DNA of 32,081 bases from Candidatus Pacearchaeota archaeon (lineage in GTDB: Archaea > Nanobdellota > Nanobdellia > Pacearchaeales > GW2011-AR1): the NCBI GenBank assembly GCA_018303925.1, contig JAGVXF010000007.1:24694-56774 (forward strand). Reading direction: 5' to 3'. The notes under the pieces were generated by a model that was given only the letters and a program-made list of their open reading frames with translations, made no database searches and was not told the origin of the DNA. Position numbers and translations under genes: made by a program. Positions 9,151 to 18,447 of this stretch are shown here, piece by piece (position 1 is the first letter of the stretch; each line of letters opens with the position of its first letter).

Positions 9151-9720
9151 TTAAACCTTAGAAAAAATGTCGCTATTGACCCTTTCAATTTTTCTTTTCA
9201 TCTCCTGAATCTCATTTTCCCAGTTCGACAATTCTGTTTCTTCTTTTCCTTTAAGGTTTTTTGTGTCTTCAAGAAGTTTTTCAATTTCGTTAATTTTTTC
9301 CTTTGTTTCCCTGAAAATGCGGAGCGATTCTTCAAAGCGATCAATTCTGACAAAAACAGGTCCGGCAACATTTCCTTCAGAGTTCTTTCTCATTTCTTCC
9401 ATGGGGGATATTCTTTTCATTTTTTCATTTATTTTTTCTCCGGACATGGGCTTTTGGGGACTTTCAAAATCTGAGCGTGGGATAAGTTCATGATGCATTA
9501 ATTCGGGCTCGTTGTCTTCGTTTCCCCAAATTGCATTTTTTATTGTTTCTCTTGAGAATTTTTCCCCCATGCCGTTTGAAGGAAATCTTGGAAGTTCAGG
9601 AACCTCATTTTCTTCATAATCCTCTTCAAAATCAGGAAATTGCGAAGGAAGCCTTGGAAGTTCCGGAAGTCTTGGAATGCTTATCTCTTTTTTTTCACTT
9701 TTTTTAGAAAATAATCCCAT
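9151..9720 (-). CDS. hypothetical protein with Pro-rich N-terminus (IPRLPELPRLPSQFPDF) and C-terminal coiled coil
   Basis: 189-aa ORF. Confidence 0.65.
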   Translation of the reverse strand: MGLFSKKSEKKEISIPRLPELPRLPSQFPDFEEDYEENEVPELPRFPSNGMGEKFSRETIKNAIWGNEDNEPELMHHELIPRSDFESPQKPMSGEKINEKMKRISPMEEMRKNSEGNVAGPVFVRIDRFEESLRIFRETKEKINEIEKLLEDTKNLKGKEETELSNWENEIQEMKRKIERVNSDIFSKV

Positions 9721-9872
9721 ATTTCACCTCTAAATATATATTAGAGGATATACTTTAAAAAGGTTGTTCTGCAGTGCCCATTTTAAAATTTTCTTTATTA
9801 AGGGTTTATCTCTTTTGAAGAACCTCTAAAAAAACCGAAAGCTATTTTAATCAATACTTTTTTAGTTAGATT

Positions 9873-10673
9873 ATGTTAAATAAACTTCTTGAGGAAATTG
9901 TAGTTTCTATTGTTGGAAAGTCTGCAGAGGGAATAGTCGGTCTTTTAAATACCCCCAAATATGTTAATGAATTTGTTATTGCAAAAAAACTGGGAATTAC
10001 AATCAACCAGACAAGAAACATTCTTTACAAAATTTCAGATTATGGCCTTGTTTCTTCAATAAGAAAAAAAGACAAAAAAAAAGGGTGGTATACTTATTTT
10101 TGGAAATTCGAAATTTTGAAGTGTCTTGAATTTTTGAAGGATTTTTTAATGAAAAATAAAATGCAGATTCAGGAAGAAATTAATTTAAGAAAGTCAAAAG
10201 TTTTTTATGTCTGCGAATCCTGTGGGCTTGAATACGGCGAGGATGAGGCTCTTTTAATGAATTTTACATGTGATGAATGCGGTGAGATTTTTACAGTTAA
10301 GGACAGTTCAAAACTAATAAAGGACTTTGAGAGGTCTTTATTAAAAATTGATGATAAGTCAAAACTTGTTGAGGCAGAAATGGAGAACGAAAGAACGAAG
10401 CTTGACAAAAAGAAAGAGGCTGAGGGAAGGAAAGAGGAAAAAGAAAATAAGAAGAGAAAAGAAGCCGAAAAGAAAAAGAGGGCGGACAAAAAGAAACTTT
10501 CAAAAGCCGTAAAAATTAAACCAAATCAGATGAAAAAGAAACCTGCCGTCAAGAAAGAAAAGAAAAAGAAATTTTCAAAGAAAAAAACCAAGAAAAAATC
10601 TCAGGTTAAGAAAAAGAGCTTAAAAAAGAAACCCTCTTCAAAAAAACAGGGAAAGAAATCTAAGAGGAAATAA
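9873..10673 (+). CDS. tfe: transcription factor E (TFIIE-alpha-like) with a long Lys-rich C-terminal tail
   Basis: wHTH region (VNEFVIAKKLGITINQTRNILYKISDYGLVSSIRKKDKKKGWYTYFWKF) followed by zinc ribbon FYVCESCGLEYGEDEALLMNFTCDECGEIF. Confidence 0.88.
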   Translation: MLNKLLEEIVVSIVGKSAEGIVGLLNTPKYVNEFVIAKKLGITINQTRNILYKISDYGLVSSIRKKDKKKGWYTYFWKFEILKCLEFLKDFLMKNKMQIQEEINLRKSKVFYVCESCGLEYGEDEALLMNFTCDECGEIFTVKDSSKLIKDFERSLLKIDDKSKLVEAEMENERTKLDKKKEAEGRKEEKENKKRKEAEKKKRADKKKLSKAVKIKPNQMKKKPAVKKEKKKKFSKKKTKKKSQVKKKSLKKKPSSKKQGKKSKRK

Positions 10674-10774
10674 AAACTGGGCAGGCCGTTTTTATAGGAT
10701 ATAAAAATATATGAATCTGTCTTCAATTTTCTTTATTTATTAAGGTTTAAATAATCTTTTTTGCTTTTCCTACT

Positions 10775-11443
10775 ATGGCAGTTTATAGGGTCTTTCCAGC
10801 AAAGAAAGAGAGTATTCTCGGAAGTGTTAGCGTTACGCTTTGGCTAATCATTTTTAATGTTATTTTTTTCATCCTATTTTCGGTTTTGATCTCCTATGAA
10901 ATAATTCCCATTGATTACATTGCGCTGAATCCGTCGAACATAATTAATAATTTTTATCCATGGACTTTTTTAACGAGCCTTTTCATGCATGGAGGCTTTT
11001 TCCATTTATTTGTAAATATGCTTTCTTTACTTTTTGTTGGGGGACTCTTAGAGAAAATTCTTGGAAAAAAGAGATTTTTTTCATTTTATATAATTTCGGG
11101 TTTTATTGCCGGGCTTCTTTTTGTTTTATCCGCGTTTATTTTTACGGGGGATTTCAATTCTTATGCAGTCGGGGCCTCGGGGGCAATTTTTGGCCTTATA
11201 GGCGTTTTAGTTTTTTTAACTCCCAACCTTCCGGTTTATATTATGTTCATTCCGATTCCGATAAAAATGAAGTATGCGGCACCAGCAATGCTTTTTATTA
11301 TATGGCTGATTTCGGCAGGTCTAAACCTTGCAATTGGTAATGTTGCACATCTTGGGGGGCTCTTAAGCGGAATCGTATATGGGGTTTATCTAAGAACAAG
11401 GTATCCGCGCAAAGTAAATTTGATTTCAAGACATTTTAGTTAA
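10775..11443 (+). CDS. rhomboid-family intramembrane serine protease
   Basis: HGGFFHLFVNMLSLLFVGG, GASGAIFGLIG, NVAHLGGLLSGIVYG. Confidence 0.93.
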   Translation: MAVYRVFPAKKESILGSVSVTLWLIIFNVIFFILFSVLISYEIIPIDYIALNPSNIINNFYPWTFLTSLFMHGGFFHLFVNMLSLLFVGGLLEKILGKKRFFSFYIISGFIAGLLFVLSAFIFTGDFNSYAVGASGAIFGLIGVLVFLTPNLPVYIMFIPIPIKMKYAAPAMLFIIWLISAGLNLAIGNVAHLGGLLSGIVYGVYLRTRYPRKVNLISRHFS

Positions 11444-11444
11444 A

Positions 11445-12056
11445 ATGGCAGGGAAGAGATTGGAAAATTTTAAGATTAAAAAATTTGTTGATAAAGAATT
11501 TAATTCTTCGATGATATACATAAAAGAATCAAGGAAGTTTATTTATGCCATAGTTTTTATTTTTGCCATTTTTGCAATCGCCGGATATTTTATCCCCCTT
11601 CCTGGCCAATTAAGTTTGCAGATTATTGATTATTTCAGAAATCTTATTGAAAAAACCGAAGGTCTTGGGGGGTTTGAAATGAGCATATTTATATTCGGCA
11701 ACAATTCTGTTTCTGGGTTTATGGGCCTTTTTTTAGGGGTTTTCTTTGGAGTTTTTCCTATTTTTTCGGCCATTGCAAATGGTTTTGTTTTGGGTTTTGT
11801 TGCAAATCTAGCAGTCTCAAGTGAGGGAATTTTTTCACTCTGGAGACTTTTTCCTCACGGAGTTTTTGAACTTCCAGCAATCTTCGTTTCATTTGGGCTT
11901 GGAGTCAAACTTTCAACTTTCATATTTGAGAAAAATAAACTAGACGCATTAAGGATTCTTTTGAGAAAATCTGTTTCTTCTTATGTTTTTGTGGTTTTGC
12001 CTTTGCTTGTTATCGCTGCAGTCATTGAAGGGACTTTAATTGTTTTTGGAATTTAA
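11445..12056 (+). CDS. SpoIIM-like (stage II sporulation protein M family) membrane protein
   Basis: FGNNSVSGFMGLFLGVFFGVFPIFSAIANGFVLGFVA...RLFPHGVFELPAIFVSFGLG. Confidence 0.85.
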   Translation: MAGKRLENFKIKKFVDKEFNSSMIYIKESRKFIYAIVFIFAIFAIAGYFIPLPGQLSLQIIDYFRNLIEKTEGLGGFEMSIFIFGNNSVSGFMGLFLGVFFGVFPIFSAIANGFVLGFVANLAVSSEGIFSLWRLFPHGVFELPAIFVSFGLGVKLSTFIFEKNKLDALRILLRKSVSSYVFVVLPLLVIAAVIEGTLIVFGI

Positions 12057-12244
12057 CCCCTCAATTCATCAATTCCCATAATAATAAGAACTATTCCAAG
12101 AAGGATTATAAAAATTGTTACCCCCCCTTTTATAACTTCCCATGTTGCGGCGCCCCAGTCCGACAGGGGCATTCCAGGTACGATAAGGTACAAAGGAATA
12201 ATTACCAGAATAATCCCAAGAATAATTTTTAATCCTTTATTCAT
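12053..12244 (-). CDS. small two-TM membrane protein
   Basis: 63 aa with two hydrophobic helices; convergent to the SpoIIM-like gene. Confidence 0.6.
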   Translation of the reverse strand: MNKGLKIILGIILVIIPLYLIVPGMPLSDWGAATWEVIKGGVTIFIILLGIVLIIMGIDELRG

Positions 12245-12369
12245 ACTTTTTACAAGGGAGTGGATTTTAAAAGAGTTTCGGAAGAGGTTTTTTAGATTTT
12301 TATTTGTGACCGGCTTTTAAATTATTCTTTAAAGAATAATTTTAAAAACAGCTCTCTTTTTGTGTTTAT

Positions 12370-13362
12370 ATGAGCAAAACGGATAAAGCGAAAATTGCAA
12401 GAAAAAACATTTTAAGAAAGTCAGAAGAAGCAGAAGGCAAAACAATTTGCGGTTATGATTTTAATAAGGGGGTTGATTATGAAAAGATTTTTGATAGTTT
12501 TGCAACGATGGGGATTCAAGCAAGCAACTTTGCGAAGGCCGTTGAAATCATTAATGAGATGATAAAAGAAAAAGCTTTTATTTATCTTGGTTACACATCA
12601 AACATGGTGACTTCTGGAGTGCGTGAAACCATAAGGTATCTTACTGAATGCAAAAAAGTTAATGTTTTAGTCACGACTGCCGGGGGAATTGAAGAGGATA
12701 TAATAAAATGCATTGGGAATTTTAAGCTTGGGGACTTCCGGACTCCAGGAAAAGCGCTTCGGGAAAAAGGGATTAATAGGGCGGGAAATGTCTTTATACC
12801 TAATTCAAGATACTGTGATTTTGAGGATTTTATAATTCCTATTTTTGAAGAGTTTTATGCTAGGCAAAAGGAAAAAGGAAAAGTTCTTACCCCCAGCGAA
12901 CTAATATGGAAACTTGGAGAAAAAATAAATAATGAGGATTCAGTTTATTTTTGGGCGAACAAAAATAAAATTCCTGTCTATTGTCCTGCGATTACCGATG
13001 GAAGCCTGGGGGATATGGTTTATTTTTTCAAATCGTCTCATCCGGACTTTTTAATTGATGTTACTCAGGACATATGGAGTTTAAACAATACGACTCTTGG
13101 TCCTGAAAAAACCGGAGTCATAATTTTAGGGGAGGGGATTATAAAACACCACATATGCAATGCAAATATGTTTAGAAACGGCGCAAATTATGCGGTTTAT
13201 ATTAATACTGCTCCGGAATACGACGGTTCTGATACTGGGGCTCTTCCAGAAGAAGCGGTTAGCTGGGGAAAAATTGCTACTGATGCAAAGAGTGTAAAAA
13301 TTTATGCAGAAGCTTCTTTAGTTTTCCCTTTAATTGTCGCAAGAAGTTTTGCTAAATGGTGA
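12370..13362 (+). CDS. dys: deoxyhypusine synthase
   Basis: LGYTSNMVTSGVRETIRYL, VTTAGGIEEDIIKC, EGIIKHHICNANMFRNGANYAVYINTAPEYDGSDTGALPEEAVSWGKI. Confidence 0.97.
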   Translation: MSKTDKAKIARKNILRKSEEAEGKTICGYDFNKGVDYEKIFDSFATMGIQASNFAKAVEIINEMIKEKAFIYLGYTSNMVTSGVRETIRYLTECKKVNVLVTTAGGIEEDIIKCIGNFKLGDFRTPGKALREKGINRAGNVFIPNSRYCDFEDFIIPIFEEFYARQKEKGKVLTPSELIWKLGEKINNEDSVYFWANKNKIPVYCPAITDGSLGDMVYFFKSSHPDFLIDVTQDIWSLNNTTLGPEKTGVIILGEGIIKHHICNANMFRNGANYAVYINTAPEYDGSDTGALPEEAVSWGKIATDAKSVKIYAEASLVFPLIVARSFAKW

Positions 13363-13453
13363 ATTAATTTTTTTCTTTTAAAATCAACATAAATTTTTTT
13401 ATTTTTTTATCCTTGAGATAAATATTTAAATAGATATGAAGATTTCTCTTTTC

Positions 13454-14560
13454 ATGGCAGAAGAAAATTATGAAAATCCAAAGACTGAAGAAATATTTTT
13501 ACCTTTTTCAAAAGAAAAGATGGAGGGGGAGCTTGGCAAAGACTTTATGGATGTTTTAAAAATGGTTGCTCCAGGAACAAGCCTGAGGGTTGCTCTTGAT
13601 GACTTTTTAAATGCAAAAATGGGGGCTTTAATAGTTCTTGATAATGGAAATCTTGGGGACATTGTGGAAGGAGGTTTTAAGGTTAATACAAAATTCAGTG
13701 CTCAAAAATTGGTTGAGCTTGCAAAAATGGATGGGGCAATAATTCTTTCAAAAGATGTCAAGGAAATTTTGAATGTAAATACTCTCCTTTTTCCGAGTAT
13801 TTCCATCTCGACAAAAGAAACCGGAACAAGGCACAAAGCTGCCGAGAGGACTGCAAAGCAGGCAAAAACAATTGTTATTGCTGTTTCAGAGAGAAAAAAC
13901 AAAATCTCCCTTTATTATGGGGATTCATCTTATCAACTTGAAAGGAGTTCTGAAATTTTGAGAAGAGCTTCGGAGACTTTACAGATTCTTGAAAAACAGA
14001 GAGATGTTTTTGATAATCTTTTATTGAATCTAAATTCTCTTGAACTCAGGCGTCATGCGACAATAACTGATGTTTGTATGGTTTTGCAAAGAGTTGAAAT
14101 CATGAAAAGAGTTTCAGAGGTTGTAGAGAGATATTTAATTGAACTTGGAAAAGAGGGGACAATTGTGAAAATGAGGCTAAAAGAGCTTATGGGAGGCCTT
14201 CAGAAAGAAGAAGAATCAATCCTTAAAGATTATTTTGGCCAGAATCATTCTTCTTCACTTGAAATTCTTGAAAAAATGGATTTTGATTTTTTGCTTGAAC
14301 CCATGAATATTTCAAGGCTCCTTTTTGAAGAACTTCATGATAAAACAATCTCTCCCCGCGGAGTGAGGCTTCTTGGAAAAACAAATCTTCTTGAGAGGTA
14401 TATTGATTTACTCATAGGAAATTTTGAAAATTTATCCGAAATTCTTAGTGCAAGCAACGAGGAGCTTCTTGAAATTTTGGGAAGCGAGGCAATGCTTTCT
14501 TTTTTCAGGGAGGAAGTTTATAATTTGAAAGAGAAAGTTAATCTGGGAAAAGGATTGTAA
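13454..14560 (+). CDS. disA: DNA integrity scanning-type diadenylate cyclase DisA
   Basis: DAC domain: GALIVLDNG, MDGAIILSKD, STKETGTRHKAAERTAKQ; C-terminal HhH-like region. Start moved from 13436 to MAEENYENPK because TATA-like atatttaaat at ~13422 lies ~25 nt upstream of that ATG. Confidence 0.93.
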   Translation: MAEENYENPKTEEIFLPFSKEKMEGELGKDFMDVLKMVAPGTSLRVALDDFLNAKMGALIVLDNGNLGDIVEGGFKVNTKFSAQKLVELAKMDGAIILSKDVKEILNVNTLLFPSISISTKETGTRHKAAERTAKQAKTIVIAVSERKNKISLYYGDSSYQLERSSEILRRASETLQILEKQRDVFDNLLLNLNSLELRRHATITDVCMVLQRVEIMKRVSEVVERYLIELGKEGTIVKMRLKELMGGLQKEEESILKDYFGQNHSSSLEILEKMDFDFLLEPMNISRLLFEELHDKTISPRGVRLLGKTNLLERYIDLLIGNFENLSEILSASNEELLEILGSEAMLSFFREEVYNLKEKVNLGKGL

Positions 14561-14688
14561 TAACTTTCTCTGCGATTTATTTTTTCAAAATAAACTAATC
14601 TGGGAAAAGGATTGTAATAACTTTCTCTGCGATTTATTTTTTCAAAATAAACCGGAAGTAAAAAGTTAATCTGGGAAAAGGATTGTAA
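14539..14688 (+). repeat. 57-bp tandem duplication plus a 22-bp partial third copy at the disA 3' end
   Basis: taatctgggaaaaggattgtaataactttctctgcgatttattttttcaaaataaac at 14539-14595 and 14596-14652; partial taatctgggaaaaggattgtaa at 14667-14688. Confidence 0.97.
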
Positions 14689-14746
14689 AATTATTCTTTG
14701 GAGCATTAGGTTTTCTGTATCTAAATTTTTATAAAATAAGTGCTCT

Positions 14747-15562
14747 TTGTTTTTTTATGGATGGGGAGAGGGAATTTTTTTACCAGGTTTAGTAAATGTG
14801 TTTTTGAGGTCAGACAAAAATAAGCTTGAAGAATTAGAAGATATTGCGAGGTCCGACAGCACATTAAATGAACTCAACATAATAAAAAAAATCGGAATAT
14901 TTCCCCCTTTTAGCATTTTTGTTTATGATTATTTTTTGGGTTGGGGTATTTATTATGCAGAGAATGGGAGAGTAAACCCGACTTTAACAGACTATTCTGA
15001 TAAAATGTTTATGGATTTTATTGATTGTTCTTTTTCGTTTAATCAAAGTCCCTTGAGAGTTATCAAAAAGATTGATAGATTTGAAGAATTTTCCAGAAGG
15101 ATTAAATTAAGGACCGGATTTGACTGGATAGAGTATAATTACAAAACGCAGATTATGAGGGAATCACCAACCAAAAGTTGTGGAATTCAGAAGCCTCTTG
15201 ATATGGATTATTCAATCCCCCCAAGAAAAGAGATATATTCTTTGTCTGAAGGGGAAGGATATGTGTTGGTGAATTATTTTAAAATCGAGGAGTTTGAAAA
15301 AGACAGGGGTGGAAAAATAAAATTTTCATGTGAATGTGAGCGTGAAAAGTATGCAATGTCTGTTGGTGCCGTCGAAGAAATGATTATTTCAAAAGATTCC
15401 AGGGCGTTAATAGTCAAAGAGCCCCTTTTAGGCTGTTCACGAAACATAATTAAATTTCCTCCATGTATCTCGAATATTTTTATGAGGGATTATATTAAAA
15501 AAAGGAATCTTAAAGTTTTAGATGGCTCCGGAAAGGGATTTAATTTTATTTCAGAAAACTAA
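14747..15562 (+). CDS. hypothetical protein, 271 aa
   Basis: long ORF with plausible codon usage. Confidence 0.6.
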   Translation: MFFYGWGEGIFLPGLVNVFLRSDKNKLEELEDIARSDSTLNELNIIKKIGIFPPFSIFVYDYFLGWGIYYAENGRVNPTLTDYSDKMFMDFIDCSFSFNQSPLRVIKKIDRFEEFSRRIKLRTGFDWIEYNYKTQIMRESPTKSCGIQKPLDMDYSIPPRKEIYSLSEGEGYVLVNYFKIEEFEKDRGGKIKFSCECEREKYAMSVGAVEEMIISKDSRALIVKEPLLGCSRNIIKFPPCISNIFMRDYIKKRNLKVLDGSGKGFNFISEN

Positions 15563-15600
15563 TTCTCAACCTTTTTATAGGAAATAGTGCTTTAATTTTA

Positions 15601-16644
15601 ATGTTAATTAAAAAAGAAATCCTCGAATTGAGGGAGCATCTTGAAAAGTCCCAAAACCCTTTGTATTACTTTGACAATGACCAGGATGGTCTTTGCAGTT
15701 ATCTTCTTCTAAAAAGGTTTTACAAAAAAGGCAACGGCATTCCTGTGAAAACATCCCCCCTAGGAAAAGAGTATTTCAGGAGAGTTGAAGAGTTTAATCC
15801 AGATTATATCTTCATTTTAGACCAGCCAACAGTGTCAAAAGAATTTTTCGACTTAATTTTTGAAAAAAACCTCCCGGTTGTTTGGATTGACCATCATGAA
15901 ACAGAAAAAGAAAAAATTCCTGAAAATATTTATTATTATAATTCTTTTATGGGGCATTCAACTCCGGAGCCTGTGACAAAAATATGCTATGAAGTTACAA
16001 AAAGAAAAGAGGATATATGGCTGTTGGTTGCAGGATGCCTTGCAGACAGATTTTTCCCAGAAGAGTATACAGAATTCTCAAAAGATTATCCGGATTTGTC
16101 AATTCAGTCAAAAGACCCTTTCAAAATTTTTTACTCTTCAGGAATAGGGGAAGTTTCAAGGATGATGGGCACAGGATTAAAAGACAGGACGGGGTTGGTT
16201 ATGAAGATGATAAAATTTCTTTTACAGGCAAAAACTCCGTATGAGGTTCTTGAAGAAAAATCTGAAAACCTAAGCATGCATAAAAGGTTCGGAGTTGTGG
16301 ATTTAAAACTAAAAGGTTTAATTAAGAATGCAAAAAAAGAAAATTCAAAGGGAAACGTTTTATTTTTTAGATATTCAGGAGAAATAAGCATGAGCGCGGA
16401 TATTGCTAACAGATTAAGCTACGACTTTCCTAAAAAAGTTATTGCGGTTGTTTACCTTAAGGGCTCAAGGGTTAATATTTCTGTACGGGGAAAAAATGCC
16501 AAGAAAGTGGTTGAAGAGGCTGTTAAAGGAATTAATCTTGCAACTTTCGGAGGACACAATAATGCACTTGGTGTACAGATGGACGAATCTTCTCTTGAAG
16601 AATTTGAAAAAAATTTGATTTCTATTGTGAATAAAAAAGATTAA
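15601..16644 (+). CDS. DHH-family phosphoesterase (RecJ-like)
   Basis: YYFDNDQDGLCSYLLLKRF; IFILDQPTVSKEF; VVWIDHHETEKE; C-terminal SVRGKNAKKVVEEAVKGINLATFGGHNNALG (DHHA1). Confidence 0.9.
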   Translation: MLIKKEILELREHLEKSQNPLYYFDNDQDGLCSYLLLKRFYKKGNGIPVKTSPLGKEYFRRVEEFNPDYIFILDQPTVSKEFFDLIFEKNLPVVWIDHHETEKEKIPENIYYYNSFMGHSTPEPVTKICYEVTKRKEDIWLLVAGCLADRFFPEEYTEFSKDYPDLSIQSKDPFKIFYSSGIGEVSRMMGTGLKDRTGLVMKMIKFLLQAKTPYEVLEEKSENLSMHKRFGVVDLKLKGLIKNAKKENSKGNVLFFRYSGEISMSADIANRLSYDFPKKVIAVVYLKGSRVNISVRGKNAKKVVEEAVKGINLATFGGHNNALGVQMDESSLEEFEKNLISIVNKKD

Positions 16645-16736
16645 AAAGGGTAGACTTTTTATTTTTTTATAAGCAGAGGGCTTAGGATTTATCTTTGTTG
16701 AAATTTTAAGTTAGTTATTACTCTGCCAAATTAACC

Positions 16737-16767
16737 TGATTTAATTCGCTGGTTCTGAATTAAATCA
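16737..16767. repeat. 11-bp perfect inverted repeat, 9-nt loop
   Basis: TGATTTAATTC-gctggttct-GAATTAAATCA. Confidence 0.9.
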
Positions 16768-16816
16768 AGTGAAAGATTTCTTGAAAACTCCAGGTCGGCT
16801 GGATGAAAACTTGAAG

Positions 16817-16930
16817 ATGAATAAAATGGCTGAAAAAAAGGAAGTTGAAAAAGAATTGAGTTTTTTATATGAAAGAACGCTTATTATGGAGGATGAACTT
16901 AATTTATTTATTCAAATGGAAGGAGATTAG
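16817..16930 (+). CDS. small ORF, 37 aa
   Basis: MNKMAEKKEVEKELSFLYERTLIMEDELNLFIQMEGD, read directly from sequence. Confidence 0.35.
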   Translation: MNKMAEKKEVEKELSFLYERTLIMEDELNLFIQMEGD

Positions 16931-16933
16931 TTA

Positions 16934-18391
16934 TTAATAACTTCTTCCAAGGTAAACTACTTTTTTAGCCGGCCTGTTGCAGAACGGGCAATTTCCTGAA
17001 GGTTTTTCATGCGTGTTTGCCATTGTTCCCCTCACTTCAGCTCCGAGTTTTTTTTCAACAATCTGCGCACAATTTAATCCTTCTTTATCTATTGAGCAAA
17101 AATTGATCCTTGCAACTTTTCCGCTGTCAAGAATTTTTTTTATTTCTTTTTCTGTTTTTCCCGAATCTATCCTCTCCTGAAATATTTTATTGGCTTTGTC
17201 AAGAAGCCTTTTGTCAAATTCATTTCCTAATTCCGAAATACTTTTCAATTCCTCTTCTTTTATTTTTATTTTTTCTTTTGTGTCTCTTATAAAAAGAGTT
17301 AATTCCTTTTTTTCAAGTTCTTTTTCGCCAAATTCTATTCTGAAAGGGACGCCCTTGAGTTCCCATAAGTGATATTTTTCACCAGGCCTTTTTTCGGAGT
17401 CTTTATCAAGTTCTGTTTTAATTCCCAGCTTTTTTAATTTAGAAAAAATTTCATCAGCTTTTAGGAGTATTTTCTCTTTGTTTTTTGTTGTGAAAATAGG
17501 AATAATCACAACCTGAACCGGAGTGATTGAATATGGGAAAACCAGTCCAGAATCATCTCCGTGGGTGGCAATTACCGAAACCAAAATTCTTGAAATTGCA
17601 GGACCATATGCGGTTGTCCATAAAAATTCTTTTTTTCCGTTTTCGTTTTCGAATTTTGCATTGAATGCTCTGGAAAATTTTTGGCCCATCAGATGTGTGG
17701 AAGGCTGCTGGATTAATTTTCCATCCGGCATAAAGCAATCCGAACCTATGGTGTATTCTGCTCCTGCAAATCTGTCCCACTCGGGCCTTCTCATAGGCAG
17801 AAATGGGATTCCAAATGTTTGGTGCATTATTTTTTCTGTTACTTCTATATCCTCCTGCACCTGTTTTTCTGCGTCCTCTTTTGATTTAAATGCATCATGG
17901 CATTCTATCCATATAAATTCTCTTGCTCTTATAAGAGGACGTGTTGCTTTTGTGTCCAGCCTGAAAACATTGGCGCGCTGATAAAGTTTCATTGGAAGAT
18001 CTCTCCAACTTCTTATCCAGAGTTTGAACATTGGGGTGTAAACTGTTTCTGATGTGGGCCTTAATGCAAGTTCCTGGCCTTCACCTATATCTTTTAACCA
18101 AAACACCTGGGGAGTAAATCCTTCAATGTGCTCACTTTCTTTAGTCAGATTTTCTTTAGGGATCACTGTTGGCATAAAAGTGGGTTTGTGGCCGTTTTTT
18201 TGAAGCTCTTTTTCAAGATGTTCAAACATGTTCTCCATTGTCATTGCCCCCCATGGCCTCATAATTACAAACCCTTTTATTCCGAGTCTTGTGTCAAGAA
18301 TTTCAGATTTTTCAGTCACTTGAGTAAACCATTCCGAGAAGTTTTCATTTTTCTTCACAGTGAGCCCCTCTTCAGATTTTTTTTTATTCAT
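16934..18391 (-). CDS. proS: prolyl-tRNA synthetase, archaeal/eukaryotic type
   Basis: GFVIMRPWGAMTMENMFEHLEKEL, LRPTSETVYTPMFKLWIRSWRDLPMKLYQRANVFR, C-terminal Zn-like C..C region ending VVYLGRSY. Confidence 0.97.
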   Translation of the reverse strand: MNKKKSEEGLTVKKNENFSEWFTQVTEKSEILDTRLGIKGFVIMRPWGAMTMENMFEHLEKELQKNGHKPTFMPTVIPKENLTKESEHIEGFTPQVFWLKDIGEGQELALRPTSETVYTPMFKLWIRSWRDLPMKLYQRANVFRLDTKATRPLIRAREFIWIECHDAFKSKEDAEKQVQEDIEVTEKIMHQTFGIPFLPMRRPEWDRFAGAEYTIGSDCFMPDGKLIQQPSTHLMGQKFSRAFNAKFENENGKKEFLWTTAYGPAISRILVSVIATHGDDSGLVFPYSITPVQVVIIPIFTTKNKEKILLKADEIFSKLKKLGIKTELDKDSEKRPGEKYHLWELKGVPFRIEFGEKELEKKELTLFIRDTKEKIKIKEEELKSISELGNEFDKRLLDKANKIFQERIDSGKTEKEIKKILDSGKVARINFCSIDKEGLNCAQIVEKKLGAEVRGTMANTHEKPSGNCPFCNRPAKKVVYLGRSY

Positions 18392-18447
18392 TAAAGTATT
18401 AGAAAATTTAAGTTTAAATGGGTTTTTATTTTAACCTATTTGATCAA

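Noticed and set aside
10205-10503. Minus-strand Ser/Phe-rich ORFs
   Set aside because: Shadow ORFs of the Lys-rich TFE tail.
17523-17981. 152-aa plus-strand ORF inside proS
   Set aside because: Antisense to well-supported ProRS; no independent coding evidence.
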